Shown piece after piece: positions 33,745 to 45,744 of a stretch of 64,000 nucleotides of DNA. Origin of the DNA: Budorcas taxicolor (taxonomy: Eukaryota > Chordata > Mammalia > Artiodactyla > Bovidae). A program made the position numbers and the translations under genes. The DNA lies in assembly GCF_023091745.1 (NCBI RefSeq), contig NC_068915.1, forward strand, positions 33,348,001 through 33,412,000. Direction: 5' to 3'. Every line of letters begins with the position of its first letter. The stretch's first letter is position 1. The notes under the pieces were generated by a model that saw only the letters and a program-made list of their open reading frames with translations, ran no database searches and was not told the DNA's origin.

Positions 33745-35689
33745 TATGACAAAACTGAATCTTGTTGCACATGATACATTGTTAAGAAATAGGTTTTGCA
33801 TGTTTTTTATTTAATTAAATGACTTAATTTTGCTTACTCATATACTTATTAGAAATAATAATAAAACTAGATAGATTTTTAAATTTCATTCCCATTTTTA
33901 AAAGTCAACATGGTTCTATTTTCATAAACACGATTCTGTTATTTATAGTCAAAGCAAGATTTGGGGTTTGATAAAATCTCAAATTAAGATAAGATGGAGT
34001 TATTGACCTTTATAAGTCTCCAAAGAAAGCATTTGATTTTTTATAAACAAGATAAACAATTTTGAGAATTAGTGAAAAGCTTTGAAATGTAATAATTCCC
34101 CCTAAACCAGTGTTTTGGAACTAAGTATGTGTGGATCTCATTCCAGATGGTGACCTTTAATTTAAAACTTTCTGAGTTTATGCAATTTGAGCTCCTGAGA
34201 ATTGCTGTCTACCAGCTGGTAGCAGGGCACCATTACAGAGTTAAAGACAATCTAACTTCATTTATCACAGTTCCTAGGACTCATTTCTACATGGTTCTAT
34301 CCATCGTGTCAGGCACCAAGTATTTCATTAATACCTACTTTTTTCCAAGCATTGTACACACACCAGTGAATGTCCCTGTGTTCTCAGGTGACCTAAAATC
34401 TATTGTAGAGTATATGCAATGAATGAATAAAATGAAACAAATGCAAAACATAAATATGATAATTCCACAGTTAGCAGTTAATTCAATGAACAAAATTAAA
34501 TGGGGCAGAGATTGGAGTAACATTGCTGCAAATTCAATGCAACAGAAGTGGCTGCATGAAAATCTGAGTAAAGTGCATTTTAACATTTATTAAGTGGTCA
34601 TTAAATATTTGTTAAGTATGAAAGAAGTGTACACATATAAATTACATAAGGCAATAGTTGTGCAAAGATATGGACAGGCAGGAATGAGCAAGTTAAGTTC
34701 ATTAGAATTTTGTAATTTCTGGAGTCAGATAGAAAGAAGTTCCAATAGCATTGTAATCTCAGCTTCTTCCATCAAATAGGAATAATATCTAAATTCATAG
34801 TATTGTTGTGAGCCTATATGATCTTATATATATAAAGCAACTAACAATAACTAGCGTACCCTAGCACCTGCTTTTGAATATATCATAATCTCTCTTTTCT
34901 TTTCTTTGGATTTGCTGTAGTATAGTATATCTCCTGGTACATATATTGACTATTTTCCCAAGAGGAGAAAATGTAAAGAATATAAATGGAATTTCTGGCT
35001 CCCTGTTTGTTTTTTTTTTTAATACCTTAAGCACTATAAATAAATTAGATGTAAGAAATTGTTTCTCAAACTTTTTAAAAAGAGGACTTGTTGGGTAGGT
35101 GGTTGTTTTTTGTTTACTCAATTTCCTTGTGTTTTCCCTCTGGGTTCCAAATTTTTGAGTAGCACACTTAAACAATGATACATTGCTGTATTCAATCCAT
35201 TAGGACAGGCCTGCATAGTTTTAAATTGGTCCCAGTGGAACTAATGCTAGAGTCATCAGGGACTATGTCACCAAAAAACAGAAAAACAATTATTTGGCCA
35301 AAGGTGTGATGCTAAGCAACTTGCTTATGTCTAGTATGCTTAGTAAGAATATTAAAAATGTAAATTAATATACATATTACATATATATTACATATTTTAT
35401 TGCATATGTTTAAAGAAATTATTGTTAAGTAACAATAATGGCACCTAGAGGTAGTTTTACAGTATAATTGAATGTCTTCTATTTTGTAACTTTATTATAT
35501 ACACAAAGGAATATTGGAAGTGTTTGTGTCTGTGTATTGGTCTATACATACATATGGATATAGAAAATAATATATATATAAAAATATACAGCAAAAATAA
35601 ACATGTTAAACCATGTATTTGCACACAAATGTAACATAAACACATCAAATGCTCCTAATTTGGATTTATGAATACACATGTTTTACTTT
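33745..35689. other. Quiet AT-rich region
   Basis: No recent repeat is recognised. Frames of up to 104 codons (34861-35175 minus, 34129-34422 plus) are low-complexity or unrecognised and probably chance. Short TA-rich tracts occur near 35365-35400 and 35570-35590. Confidence 0.5.
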
Positions 35690-35984
35690 CAGTTCAGTTC
35701 AGTCGCTCAGTCGTGTCCGACTTTGCAACCCCATGAATCGCAGCACCCCAGGCCTCCCTGTCCATCACCAACTCCTGGAGTTCACTCAGACTCACGTCCA
35801 TCGAGTCAGTGATGCCATCCAGCCATCTCATCCTCTGTTGTCCCCTTCTCCTCCTGCCCCCAATCCCTCCCAGCATCATGGTCTTTTCTAATGAGTCAAT
35901 TCTTCGCATGAGGTGGCCAAAGTACTGGAGTTTCAGCTTTAGCATCATTCCTTCCAAAGAAATCCCAGGGCTGATCTCCTTTAG
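35690..35984 (-). mobile_element. BovB 3'-end fragment
   Basis: Reversed tail TTCAGTTCAGTTCAGTCGCT through GGGCTGATCTCCTTTAG. The minus frame 35694-35957 reads the C-terminal block (GGRRRRGQQRMRWLDGITDS) cleanly. Near-consensus, so young. Confidence 0.92.
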
Positions 35985-37691
35985 CCTAATGTTAATTAGT
36001 ATTTTGTTAGTTTTCAGTGTAGGTAAAATATAACCAAGTGAGAAAGTCAGCCTTTGAGAAAGAATATCTGGTTTGTATAACCTAAAATTTAAGTGGTGAG
36101 TATGAAGATATTTTAGCTAAAGCTGGAAAGGCAAAACCTACTATAATTGTTCTAACAGTGCAGGCATCCACATTCATGTTGAGTTTTACAATCAATATTT
36201 TAAAAATTCACAATGTGTAATCATGCTTTGGTAATAGTAATAGCTTTTCCTTTCGTTTTCAGAGAAAGTAATGATCTTTCAAAATCAGAATGAAAAGAAA
36301 CTTTAAAACAATAACTTTCAAATTTCCTGTTTTACAAAGTCTTACTTGCCAGATGTTTTTTCTGGTTAAGGAATGAAACAATCAAATAGGCAGTTCAGAA
36401 AACTGATGCCGCCTGTAGAAATGCCATCGTCTTCCACACAGGGAAATGTCTAATCTATTTCTGGGATCAAAGCTAGTGTTCATGATTGATATCTGATTAA
36501 AGACAGCAATATATACATATATCACATGAACCATAAAGAGAATTAATTATTGTAAAAAACTGATGTATTATTTATAAAGGAAAGTAATTTACAATGAATG
36601 TGAAATAAGTCACTTTTTCAGTTGTAATATTACATACATTATTTTAGCTCAGGAGAAAATGAAAGTTTTAACTAAAAACTGACAGGTACATCAGAATCAT
36701 GCAAAGTTGATAACCTTGTTATACAGAAATTGTATTTCTCAAACATTTGATATTTCTAATGTCTACAGTGAATTAATGATAAATTTAATTTTTTAAAAAT
36801 AGTATAATAAAGATTTCAAATGAAAAACTTATAAATTGACAGTTTTGGGGGCCTAATATTTTCTTCTGTGAATTCATTAAAAGATACCAGTATTAAAGCA
36901 AGAAGAACAGAGGTATAGAAACATAAATTTTTAAAAAGATCAGAAATCAAGTTCGAATTATAAATGAAAAAACTTTTTAATAAAATCTAAGGTAGACATT
37001 GTACCTACTTTTATGTTGTATAGTTCTGCTGAATGTAATTAGTTGGTTCAAACATAAATGGAAAAGATTTAATAACTATGAAATAAAAATAGATTATAAG
37101 AAAAAAGGAAATAACGTGTTAATAAAAACAAAATTTCTATATTCACATTTTATTTTTAATGTCAGTAGTGATTAACTTCATTGTCCTTTTTATATTCATT
37201 CCTTACTCTTCTCCTTTTCTCAAACCCTCTAATTATGTCTTTTGATCAAAATAACTAACTTGTTTTTCCAAAAAACAAAAAAAACCCTCTGTAGCTATAT
37301 ACTTCCTTTCATTTTTTCTCAAATAGACAAAATGCATAATTGAAATATTATTATTTCAACATAATCCAACTGTATGAAATTAAATAGAAGGAAATATATG
37401 TATATATGTCTGTGTGTGTGTAAACACACACATATATATATAAAGATTATCTTGATGACTGTTTTACTATGATGATTTATGAACTACCAAAAACATATGA
37501 ACACTCCCCAACCCCCCATACATGCACACCACACATTCAGCAAACAATAATGGGACATTAAAAAGAAACAAGTAACCTGTAGGTATTCTTCTATGACAGT
37601 TACTGTGTTTCACTCCATGACCTAAATGCCACATCTATAATCCTTCCTGAGCAGACTCTTCTACTTTGGGTGTGTGGCCAGTCTTCCACAT
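35985..37691. other. AT-rich region with one TA/TG microsatellite
   Basis: No gene or nameable interspersed repeat. At 37398-37442 a mixed TATG/TGTG/CACA/TATA tract is partly self-complementary. Confidence 0.5.
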
Positions 37692-37703
37692 TATAATGGA
37701 ACA

Positions 37704-37808
37704 GTTCGGTTCAGTCGCTCAGTCATGTCAGACACTTTGCGACCCCATGAACCACAGCACGCCAGGCCTCCCTGTCCATTACCAACTACTGGAGTCTACC
37801 CAAACCCA
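37704..37808 (-). mobile_element. 105-bp BovB tail insertion, 12-bp target duplication
   Basis: Only the last 105 bp of BovB (reversed GTTCGGTTCAGTCGC to GTCTACCCAAACCCA) are present. TATAATGGAACA flanks it exactly at 37692-37703 and 37809-37820. Confidence 0.93.
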
Positions 37809-37914
37809 TATAATGGAACAATTCCATTATAATTCACAGAGATCTTTTCTGTAGCTGAGAATGTCTAGGTTGAGAGTGTCTTTACTTTTTTAGATGTCTT
37901 AATAAGAGTTTAGG

Positions 37915-38465
37915 GTATAAACATCTTTCTTAGTTATCTGTTCCTGTATGACAACCCATTCAAAACTTAATGACTTAATCTAGCAGTGGCTTATCATTGC
38001 TCATAATTCTGTGCTTTGGTTGAACATAGCGGGTTTGTTGTGCTGCTCCACTAGGGTTGTCTGTAATCAATCTCTGGGCCCTATACAATGGGAAATTTTG
38101 GTTCTGCTTGAATATACAAGATGGCTTCACTCAGATGTCTGATGTCTGAGTTGGAATGACTGGAATAAACGTGGTTTGCTGTCTTTTCTCTAGCAGGATA
38201 CTTGATTCCTTAAATGTTCTACCTGTAGCTCCAAGATAGCAGAAGTGGAAGTTGTCAAGCATTATTATGGGCTTTGACTGGAATTGGTGCATTATCACTA
38301 TTCTGCATAGTATTGGTTAAAGCAAGTCACAAGGCCAGACTATATTCAAAAAGGTATTAAAAGGATTCTACCTATTGAAGAAAGAACTAGAATGACAATA
38401 TAGGGATGGGAAAATTCTTGGTGACCATCTTTGGAAGTGATCTTTGCACATATGATAAGTTAACC
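37915..38465 (+). repeat. Ancient mammalian interspersed repeat
   Basis: It contains AGTTATCTGTTCCTGTATGA, TCATTGCTCATAATTCTGTG, GGTTAAAGCAAGTCACAAGG and GGTGACCATCTTTGG in the order seen in a common mammal-wide repeat. I cannot give the family name reliably. Confidence 0.5.
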
Positions 38466-38519
38466 ATAAAAAGATTAGCAAAACAAATCATTAGTATCCC
38501 TCACCAGACAAAGAGTAAG

Positions 38520-38730
38520 TAAGTGTTAGTCACTCAGTTTTGCCCAACTCTTTGCAACACCATGGACTGCAGCCCACCAGGCTCCTCTGTCCATGAGATT
38601 TTCCAGGCAAGGATACTGGAGTGGGTTGCCATTTTCTTCTCTAGGGGATCTTCCCAATCCTGGGATTGAACCCGGGTCTCCTGCACTGCAGGCAGATTCT
38701 TTATCACACAAGCTACAAGAGAAGTCCAAG
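38520..38730 (-). mobile_element. Bov-tA SINE
   Basis: GTGTTAGTCACTCAGTTTTG at the tail end, B-box complement GGGATTGAACCCGGG, and a degraded head (ATCACACAAGCTACAAGAG). Confidence 0.87.
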
Positions 38731-39353
38731 AATAGGTCCCTTCTTTTACTCAACAGAAATCATCAAATGATCAGAAAATTAAATCTTAGTTCCCAAACAC
38801 TACTACCACCAATGTGAAAGTCATGTTTAAACTAGAATCACAACTAAACTTGGCCAAAAACAATGAACAAATGAAAACAGAGTCAGAAGTGAAGACAGAG
38901 AATCAGAGAGGCAGCAGAAGTAAAATTCTTTTGCTGCTGTGGTTTCTCTCTAAGAAGAAAAAATATATATACATGCCTGGATTTAAATAGCATGTGAAGT
39001 ACATTTTTTTGGGCTACATGGTTTAATTGTATACAGCAGGTGATCCCACTTGGATCTTATGTTAAAGGATAATTTTTTTAAGTTAAAAACCGTTACACAA
39101 AGAGTCAGTATGTTTTAAAGATTTATTTAATTCGTAAATAGGGAAAACAATAACATGGTAAGACTGATTATGGCCTTATAGTTTTTAATTATATAAATGA
39201 ACCTACTGCCTCTTAGGGAAGTTATTTGCTGAAAATCATGTGGACAGTAGGTGTTAGACATGAGAATAAGGTACTCTTACCCAGTTAGTTCTGTGCTGTT
39301 CAGGGTTCTAGTCCAGGTAAGATAAGCCAGAAGTTGATTTGTAAGAAAGAGAG
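38731..39353. other. Unrecognised spacer
   Basis: No gene or nameable repeat. Confidence 0.45.
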
Positions 39354-39363
39354 CCATAATTAG

Positions 39364-41347
39364 GCTCAGTTCAGTTCAGTCGCTCAGTTGTGTGCGACTC
39401 CTTGCAACCCCGTGAATCACAGCAGACCTGTCCATCACCAACTCCCGGAATTCACTCAAACTCATGTCCATCGAGTTGGTGATGCCATCCAACCATCTCA
39501 TTCTCTGTCATCCCCTTTTCCTCCTGCCCCCAATCCCTCCTAGCATCAGGGTCTTTTCCACTAAGTCAACTCTTAGCGTGAAGTGGCCAAAGTATTGGAG
39601 TTTCAGCTTTAACATCAGTCCTTCCAATGACCACCCAGAACTGATCTCCTTTAGGATGGACTGGTTGGATCTCCTTGCAGTCCAAGGTACTCCTAAGAGT
39701 CTTCTCCAACATCATGGTTCAAAAGCATCAATACTTCAGCACTCAGCTTTCTTCACAGTCCATCATCACTTGAAAAACCATGGTCTTGATTAGATGGACC
39801 TTTGTTGGCAAAGTAATGTCTCTGCTTTTCAATATGCTATCTAAGTTGGTCATAACTTTCCTTCCAAGGAGTAAGCGTCCTTTAATTTCCTGGCTGCAAT
39901 CACCATCTACAGTGATTTTGGAGCCCAAAAAAGTAAAGTCTGACACTGTTTCCACTGTTTCCCCATCTATTTCCCATGAAGTGATAGGACCAGATGCCAT
40001 AATCTTAGTTTTCTGAATGTTGAGTTTTAAGCCAACTTTTTCACTCTCCTCTTTCACTGTTATCAAAAGACTTTTTAGTTCCTCTTCAGTTTCTGCCATA
40101 AGGGTGATGTCATCTGCATATCCGAGGTTATTGATATTTCTCCCTGCAATCCGGATTCCAGCTTGTGCTTCTTCCAGCGTTTCTCATGATGTACTCTGCA
40201 TATAAGTTTAATAAGCAGGGTGACAATATACAGTCTCGACGTACTCCTTTTCCTATTTGGAACCAGTCTGTTGTTCCATGTCCACTTCTAACTGTTGCTT
40301 TTTGACCTGCATATAGGTTTCTCAAGAAGCAGGTCAGGTGGTCTGGCATTCCCATCTCTTTCAGAATTTTCCACAGTTTATTGTGATCCACACAGTTAAA
40401 GGCTTTGGCATAGTCAATAAAGCAGAAATAGATGTTTTTCTGGAACTCTCTTGCTTTTTCCATGAGCCACTGGATATTGGAAATTTGATCTCTGGTTCCT
40501 CTGCCTTTTCTAAAACCAGCTTGAACATCTGGAAGTTCACGTTTCATGTATTGCTGAAGGCTGGCTTGGAGAATTTTGAGCATTACTTAGCTAGGGTGTG
40601 AGATGAGGGCAATTGTGCAGTAGTTTGAGCATTCTTTGGCATTGCCTTTCTTTGGGATTGGAATGAAAACTGACTGTTCCAGTCCTGTGGCCACTGCTGA
40701 GTTTTCCAAATTTGCTGGCATATTGAGTGCAGCACTTTCACAGCATCATCTTCCAGGACTTGAAATAGCTCAACTGGAATTCCGTCACCTCCATTAGCTT
40801 TGTTCGTAGTGATGCTTTCTAAGGCCAACTTGACTTCACATTCCAGGATGTCTGGCTCTAGGTAAGTGATCACACCATTGTGATCATCTTGGTCATGAAG
40901 CTCTTTTTTGTATAGTTCTTCTGTGTATTCTGGCCACCTCTTCTTAATATCTTCTGCTTCTCTTAGGTCCATACAATTTCTGTCCTTTATTGAGCCCATC
41001 TTTGCATAAAATATTCCCTTGGTATCTCTAATTTTCTTGAAGAGATCTCTAGTCATTCCCATTCTGTTGTTTTCCTCTAATTCTTTGCACTGATCACTGA
41101 GGAAGGCTTTCTTACCTCTCTTTGCTATTCTTTGGAACTCTGCATGCAGATACTTATATCTTTCCTTTTCACTTCTCTTCTTTTCACAGCTATTTGTAAG
41201 TCCTCTTCAGACAGCCATTTTGCTTTTTTGCATTTCTTTTCCAGGGGGATGTTCTTGATCCCTGTCTCCTGTACAATGTCACGAACCTCCGTCCATAGTT
41301 CATCAGACACTCTATCAGATCTAGTCCCTTAAATCTATTTCTTACTT
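39364..41347 (-). mobile_element. BovB LINE, 5'-truncated (linker, RT, 3' end)
   Basis: A 1.98-kb minus-strand insertion running from the tail to the linker. CCATAATTAG (39354-39363) and CCATAATTTAG (41348-41358) look like a target duplication with one inserted base. RT is intact in content but split by frameshifts into 39743-40099, 40128-40583, 40583-41062 and 41125-41310. Confidence 0.92.
40128..41062 (-). pseudogene. BovB RT, two frames
   Basis: Frame 40583-41062 reads the linker and RT start (KVLHSICQQIWKTQQWPQDW). Frame 40128-40583 reads QAGFRKGRGTRDQI, FIDYAKAFN and GVRRDCILSPCLLNLYAEYI. The palm Asp of FIDYAKAFD has become Asn and the RQG motif has become RRD. The catalytic YADD lies just downstream in a third frame (about 40105-40120) and is unmutated. 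Confidence 0.82.
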
Positions 41348-41506
41348 CCATAATTTAGACTGCTGTGGCCTATGTAAGTTTACATCAGACTTCTGGTAGT
41401 CTTAACCCCTCTGTATGTTAATGCAAAATGCTGTTTCCTAGGTGTATCTAAAAATGTGTTTACTAAATAGAGTATCGTATAAAATGCCATTACAATCACT
41501 ATTTGT

Positions 41507-41926
41507 ATGAGTGAGAAGATACTACTGAAAATTATACTCAGAAAACAATTGCTAATAGATCAAGAATGTATTTTTATCCAATTAATAAGTTGTTTCCACT
41601 ATTCTATATTAGTAATCTGTATGGCACACAGTATATTAGAAGACTTCAAAATCCTAAGTCATCAGGACACTGATATACTTTTTCTAGAAATGAGAAATAT
41701 CTTATTAGAGAATATGTGTTATAAGGCATTCAATGTGTTCAAGGATAGTGGTACTCACGTAAGTAAGAAAACCAGAGGCAAAACTCATTCAGAAATACAG
41801 TGCTATTGCTTCTTTCTAAAACCTCCTTGTAATCAAATATCCAGTCTTTTTCTTTCCAAATCCCTCATTATTCAGTACATTTTGTCATACCCTTCGACAC
41901 TAGGCAGAACCAGGCACAAACCTTAA
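41507..41926 (+). other. Unrecognised 139-codon ORF
   Basis: This is the longest open frame outside the obvious repeats. It starts MSEKILLKIILRKQLL and ends STLGRTRHKP. It has no signal peptide pattern I trust, no known motif, several cysteines and a leucine/isoleucine-rich composition typical of AT-rich chance translation. I see no splice sites, Kozak context or poly(A) signal to support a gene. Confidence 0.2.
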
Positions 41927-42055
41927 TATATACTCACTATAAGTCATTCATTCTTCTAGGATAAGCAGGCAAAATGGCCACGTGAAAGATTGACTGTCTC
42001 TATTGTCTTCCAGAAACATACTTAGATGGGAAAGACATGCTACAGCAGTCTATTT

Positions 42056-42116
42056 ATGAAAGTGAAAATGAAAGTTGCTCAGTCGTGTCTGGCTCTTTGC
42101 CCCACCATGGTCTATA
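42056..42116 (-). mobile_element. Bov-A-type SINE scrap
   Basis: TGAAAGTTGCTCAGTCGTGT followed by CTCTTTGCCCCACCATGG. Only the tail end survives. Confidence 0.7.
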
Positions 42117-42171
42117 TTTGTGCCCTTAGAAGCAACCATAGTAAGCAGAATACTTAAAGACATCTGTATGA

Positions 42172-42478
42172 AGTGAAAGTTGCTCAGTTGTGTCTGACTC
42201 TTTGTAATCCCATGGACTATATAGTCCATGGAATTCTCCAGGCCTGAATACTGGAGTGGACAGCATTTCCATTCTCCAGGGGATCTTTCCAACCCTGGGA
42301 TCGAACTCAGGTTTCCCACATTGCTGGTGAATTCTGTACCAGCTGAGCCACAAGGGAAGCCCAAGAATACTGGAGTGGGTAGCCTATCCCTTCTCCAGTG
42401 GATCTTCCTGACTCAGGAATTGAACTGGGGTCTCTTGCAATGCAGGCAGATTCTTTACCAACTGAGCTATCATTTATA
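42172..42478 (-). mobile_element. Dimeric Bov-A/Bov-tA-type SINE
   Basis: Two related units lie in the same orientation. The first runs from GAAAGTTGCTCAGTTGTGTC to AAGGGAAGCCC at 42361. The second runs from AAGAATACTGGAGTGGGTAG to ACCAACTGAGCTATCA. Each carries the B-box complement (GGGATCGAACTCAGG and GGAATTGAACTGGGG). This matches the dimeric layout known for ruminant Bov-A2/Bov-tA3 SINEs. Confidence 0.82.
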
Positions 42479-42728
42479 GTTGGTGACAGATATTATGCAA
42501 AGTCATTGGTAAGCCAGGCTCAAGCTGTTTCCTCCTCTTTGAGCTGGTTATAGAAATCTCTCTATGAGGTCATATTTATGGCTTGAAGTAGGGGCTGCAA
42601 TGTGGTGAGACATAGATATATATGGAATATGAGGGGAGTTGGATTTTACTTTATTTGTTCCTTTAGTATATGCTTGGACTCATCCTTATCCCTGCTTGAT
42701 TACTGAGGCCTGATGGGCCGGCCTAACC

Positions 42729-42945
42729 TTGGTGGTGGTGGTGGTTTAGTCACTAAGTCATGTCTGACTCTTGTGACCCCATGAACTGTAGCCTGCCAGG
42801 CTCCTCTGTCCATGGGATTCTCCAGGCATGAATACTGGAATGGGTTGTAATTTCCTTCTCCAGAGGATCTTTCTGACTCAGGGATTGAACCCAGATTTCC
42901 TGTATTGCAGGTGGAATCTTACCAACTGAGCTGTGAGGAAAGCCC
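42729..42945 (-). mobile_element. Bov-tA SINE with GGT-repeat tail
   Basis: Five GGT units (about 42730-42744) lead into TTAGTCACTAAGTCATGTC. The head complement is ACCAACTGAGCTGTGAGGA. It sits in otherwise quiet DNA. Confidence 0.88.
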
Positions 42946-45059
42946 TACTGGGTAAGTCTTATTCAAGTGAGGCAGTGTAGGTCACCATGGTCATCTGGTA
43001 CCCTGGGGCCCTGTAGCAAGCCAAAAATTATTTCTTAAATAGCAAGCTCCTGGAAAAATTTTAAAATTTCTTACATTGAACTCCAAATTCACTATTCCAT
43101 TCCAGGGTCTTTCTGGAAGAGTTGGAAAGTACATTCATTGTCAGTCAATAAAATTTGCATAAAAAGGATTTTGGATCTTTACATGACTATAGCAATACTT
43201 ATGGAAGCACCTTGAGTGAAACCTCCACAGAGTTGAGCTTTTATGATTTCTGCTTGAGACCACAGGAGGATTAATGACATAAAATAATAAAGAAGCAGAA
43301 ATATTCAAAGGATATACAGGTCAATATTGCCCATTTTAATGCACAGTTATCATTTTATGCAACAGGGAAACCAGCCCTGTTGCGTAAAATGACAAGTTTT
43401 CCCTGTTGCATAAAATGATAAACAAAATTTGTTTACAATTTGCTTGCCTTGGCCTTTGCTCTACAGTGTAACGATGTATTTATTATTAAAAGGAGAAATT
43501 TGGAAATTTGGTAAGGTTTATAGCATATGTTCTGCTAGAAAAAAACTCCCCATTGACGTTCAGTGTGCTGAAATATTTTGAACCCCTTGGAGACTCATTG
43601 ATGTTCCTGGAGTCTGAGGCATCAGCAATAACCACGAATGTCTCCGTTCATTTGTAAAGTGCTCCAGCCAGAAAATTAAGCTGCAAGATGAAGATCTTGC
43701 TTCAGTGATCCATACTTTTGACATATTCAGCCTTTCAACCTAGTATATTTCAAACCTCTTTATTTGAATCTCTCCAGGGAAGCTAGTCAAAGAATAAAAA
43801 TGGCCTGTAAAATAGCAGACTTCTTTTTGAATTGAACAAACAGCATTCTGCAGTGATTTTCTTTACCCTTTTCTCATTGCCAGGATACTTCCAAATATAG
43901 GAAAGCCCTTTCTTCTCATTTTCAAAGCATCACACAAGATGAACCCTAGCTTCTTCAAACAGCATCAAACTCCACACTGTTATATCTGAATCCAGAATAG
44001 CATTGAACCAAAACGGCACAAAATTCCTAGAATCCCAGATGTTGGAATTTTCTATTAAAAGGTCATGGGGGAGAAAAAGAGAGCAAAGAATTCCTCATAC
44101 ACTAAGACAAGTAACACAGAATGATAATTTAGACAACTAGTGTGATAAATATAAATTACTTACTATAGTAATAAGTTTATACATTTATATACATATGCAT
44201 ATATAATTTTAACCATAGTAAATATGTTAGTGTTATATACATATCAGGGTATAAAACATCACTCTGTGTAAAGACAGTGTTATAAATTACATGCAAAATA
44301 TTATAACATGTTTATATTGTAGGTTATATTGTGTCATATCTTTATGTACTGGATGTCTAGTATGTATCACATTGAGCAAAAAAAGTAGATGTCTTTTATC
44401 TCAGGTTTTAAACAATCAATATTGAAGCATTTCTCAATATATTCTATATATTAAGACTACAGTAGGCAAAGTAAGGTCATGTTAATACAAAGGACTGAGT
44501 TGTCTAGCTGATTTATGCAAGTTATACATCTTACCCAAAACCAAACTTTACTAATGGTTTCAAGGATATAAGATAGAAATAAGTACAGTAATAGACATTT
44601 TCTGGAGAAAGCCCCATCCATCAAATACAGCTTCCCCAAAATGTCCCCTTTTCCTATATAGGTGGTTTTTGGATTCAGATAAACAAAAAAATTCTTAACA
44701 CTGTATACAAGAACATTGTCACAAAGGAAGCAGTTTTGTACTGGAGAATCCTGTGTGTCTAATTCATTTGTTACATATACAAAACAATATATTTTACTTT
44801 CTTTTTCCCAGCTAGCCATGAAGAATCCATAAATATAGGTTTGCTTATAATAAGTGATCTAGACAGACCAGATATATCCTGCTAAAAAGCATTTTTAGAT
44901 AGGGGCATCCCTATCCTTCTTGCAAATGATATTAACGTGTTTACAAGGACGTCTGGTCAAGCTCGTTAGATGTCATATATAGAAAAGAAATAGAGAGTGA
45001 GTTATAAGCTGAAGTTAACCCTTTTCCTTTCAGAGATAAGAGCATAAATGAGGTAATTT
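42946..45059. other. Mostly non-repetitive region
   Basis: No recent repeat is recognised apart from the inverted repeat at 43347-43421. The 120-codon minus frame 44457-44819 (MASWEKESKIYCFVYVTNEL...) matches nothing I know and is probably chance. 43430-43990 is more balanced in base composition than its flanks and could be old unique DNA. Confidence 0.45.
43347..43421. repeat. 24-bp perfect inverted repeat with a third copy in the loop
   Basis: The left arm 43347-43370 (TTATCATTTTATGCAACAGG plus GAAA) is exactly complementary to the right arm 43398-43421. The 27-nt spacer holds a further copy of the right-arm core, CCCTGTTGCGTAAAATGAC at 43375-43393, with two base differences. The left arm could pair with either copy. 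It resembles no transposon terminus I can name. Confidence 0.85.
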
Positions 45060-45545
45060 AAAGTCCTTGAAAGCTAAAGAACTCATTTATCCTTTTATTC
45101 TTTTCTAATCTGTAGTTTCTTGTCTTTTAATGAATTTATCCTTTTCATATGAATTATCAAATATGCTGACCTAAAATTGTTCATACGTCCTTACTATCTT
45201 TTGCATATCTATAGAATCAGTAGTTATATTACCTCTCTTATTGCTGATATTATTAAATATTGTTCTTTATTTTTTTTCCCTCCCTAATCAGTTTGGCTTT
45301 AGAGTTACCAATTTTGTTAATACTCTTAAAAACTATCTTATGCTTTTATTGATTTTCTCTATTATTACTTTTTCTATTTCATTTATATTTGCTCTGATCT
45401 TTATTACGTTCTTCTGCTAACTTTGGCTTTAATTTGTTCATCTTTATCAGTTTCTGGTTGAATCATTGATTTGAGACATTTCTTCCTTTATAAAATAGTC
45501 ATTTAGTTGTGTATGAAGGGAGATAGACTAAAATGGTGTAGTAAG
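45060..45545 (-). mobile_element. Antisense L1 ORF2 remnant
   Basis: TTGCTGATATTATTAAATAT, TTACCAATTTTGTTAATACT and CGTTCTTCTGCTAACTTTGG are in the order of the reverse complement of the L1 ORF2 RT region. Heavily decayed. Confidence 0.65.
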
Positions 45546-45621
45546 AGAGTGTGGAGTTCAGCTAAACCAAGGAACATATCAAACATATATCTACATATGA
45601 GATAATTCTCATTAAAAAACT

Positions 45622-45735
45622 AACATGTACACCGGTGGTGGATTCATGTTGATGTATGGCAAAACCAATACAGTATTGTAAAACAAAATAAAGTAAAATA
45701 AAAAATAAAAAAATATGTAATTTCATAAAGGAGAA
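45622..45735 (+). mobile_element. Short 3' end of cattle-type L1
   Basis: CACCGGTGGTGGATTCATGT, CCAATACAGTATTGTAAAAC and an A-rich AAATAAA tail. AAAAAACTAAC occurs on both sides (near 45614-45625 and 45740-45750) and may be the target duplication. Confidence 0.8.
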
Positions 45736-45744
45736 AAAAAAAAC

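Noticed and set aside
34861..35175. 104-codon minus-strand ORF
   Set aside because: Lysine- and phenylalanine-rich translation of AT-rich DNA with no motif and no gene context.
37398..37442. TATG/TGTG tract as an inverted-repeat regulatory hairpin
   Set aside because: An ordinary mixed dinucleotide microsatellite; its self-complementarity is a consequence of alternating TA and TG/CA.
42172..42478. CRISPR-like direct repeats
   Set aside because: Two diverged SINE units in tandem. No regular spacers; the genome is mammalian.
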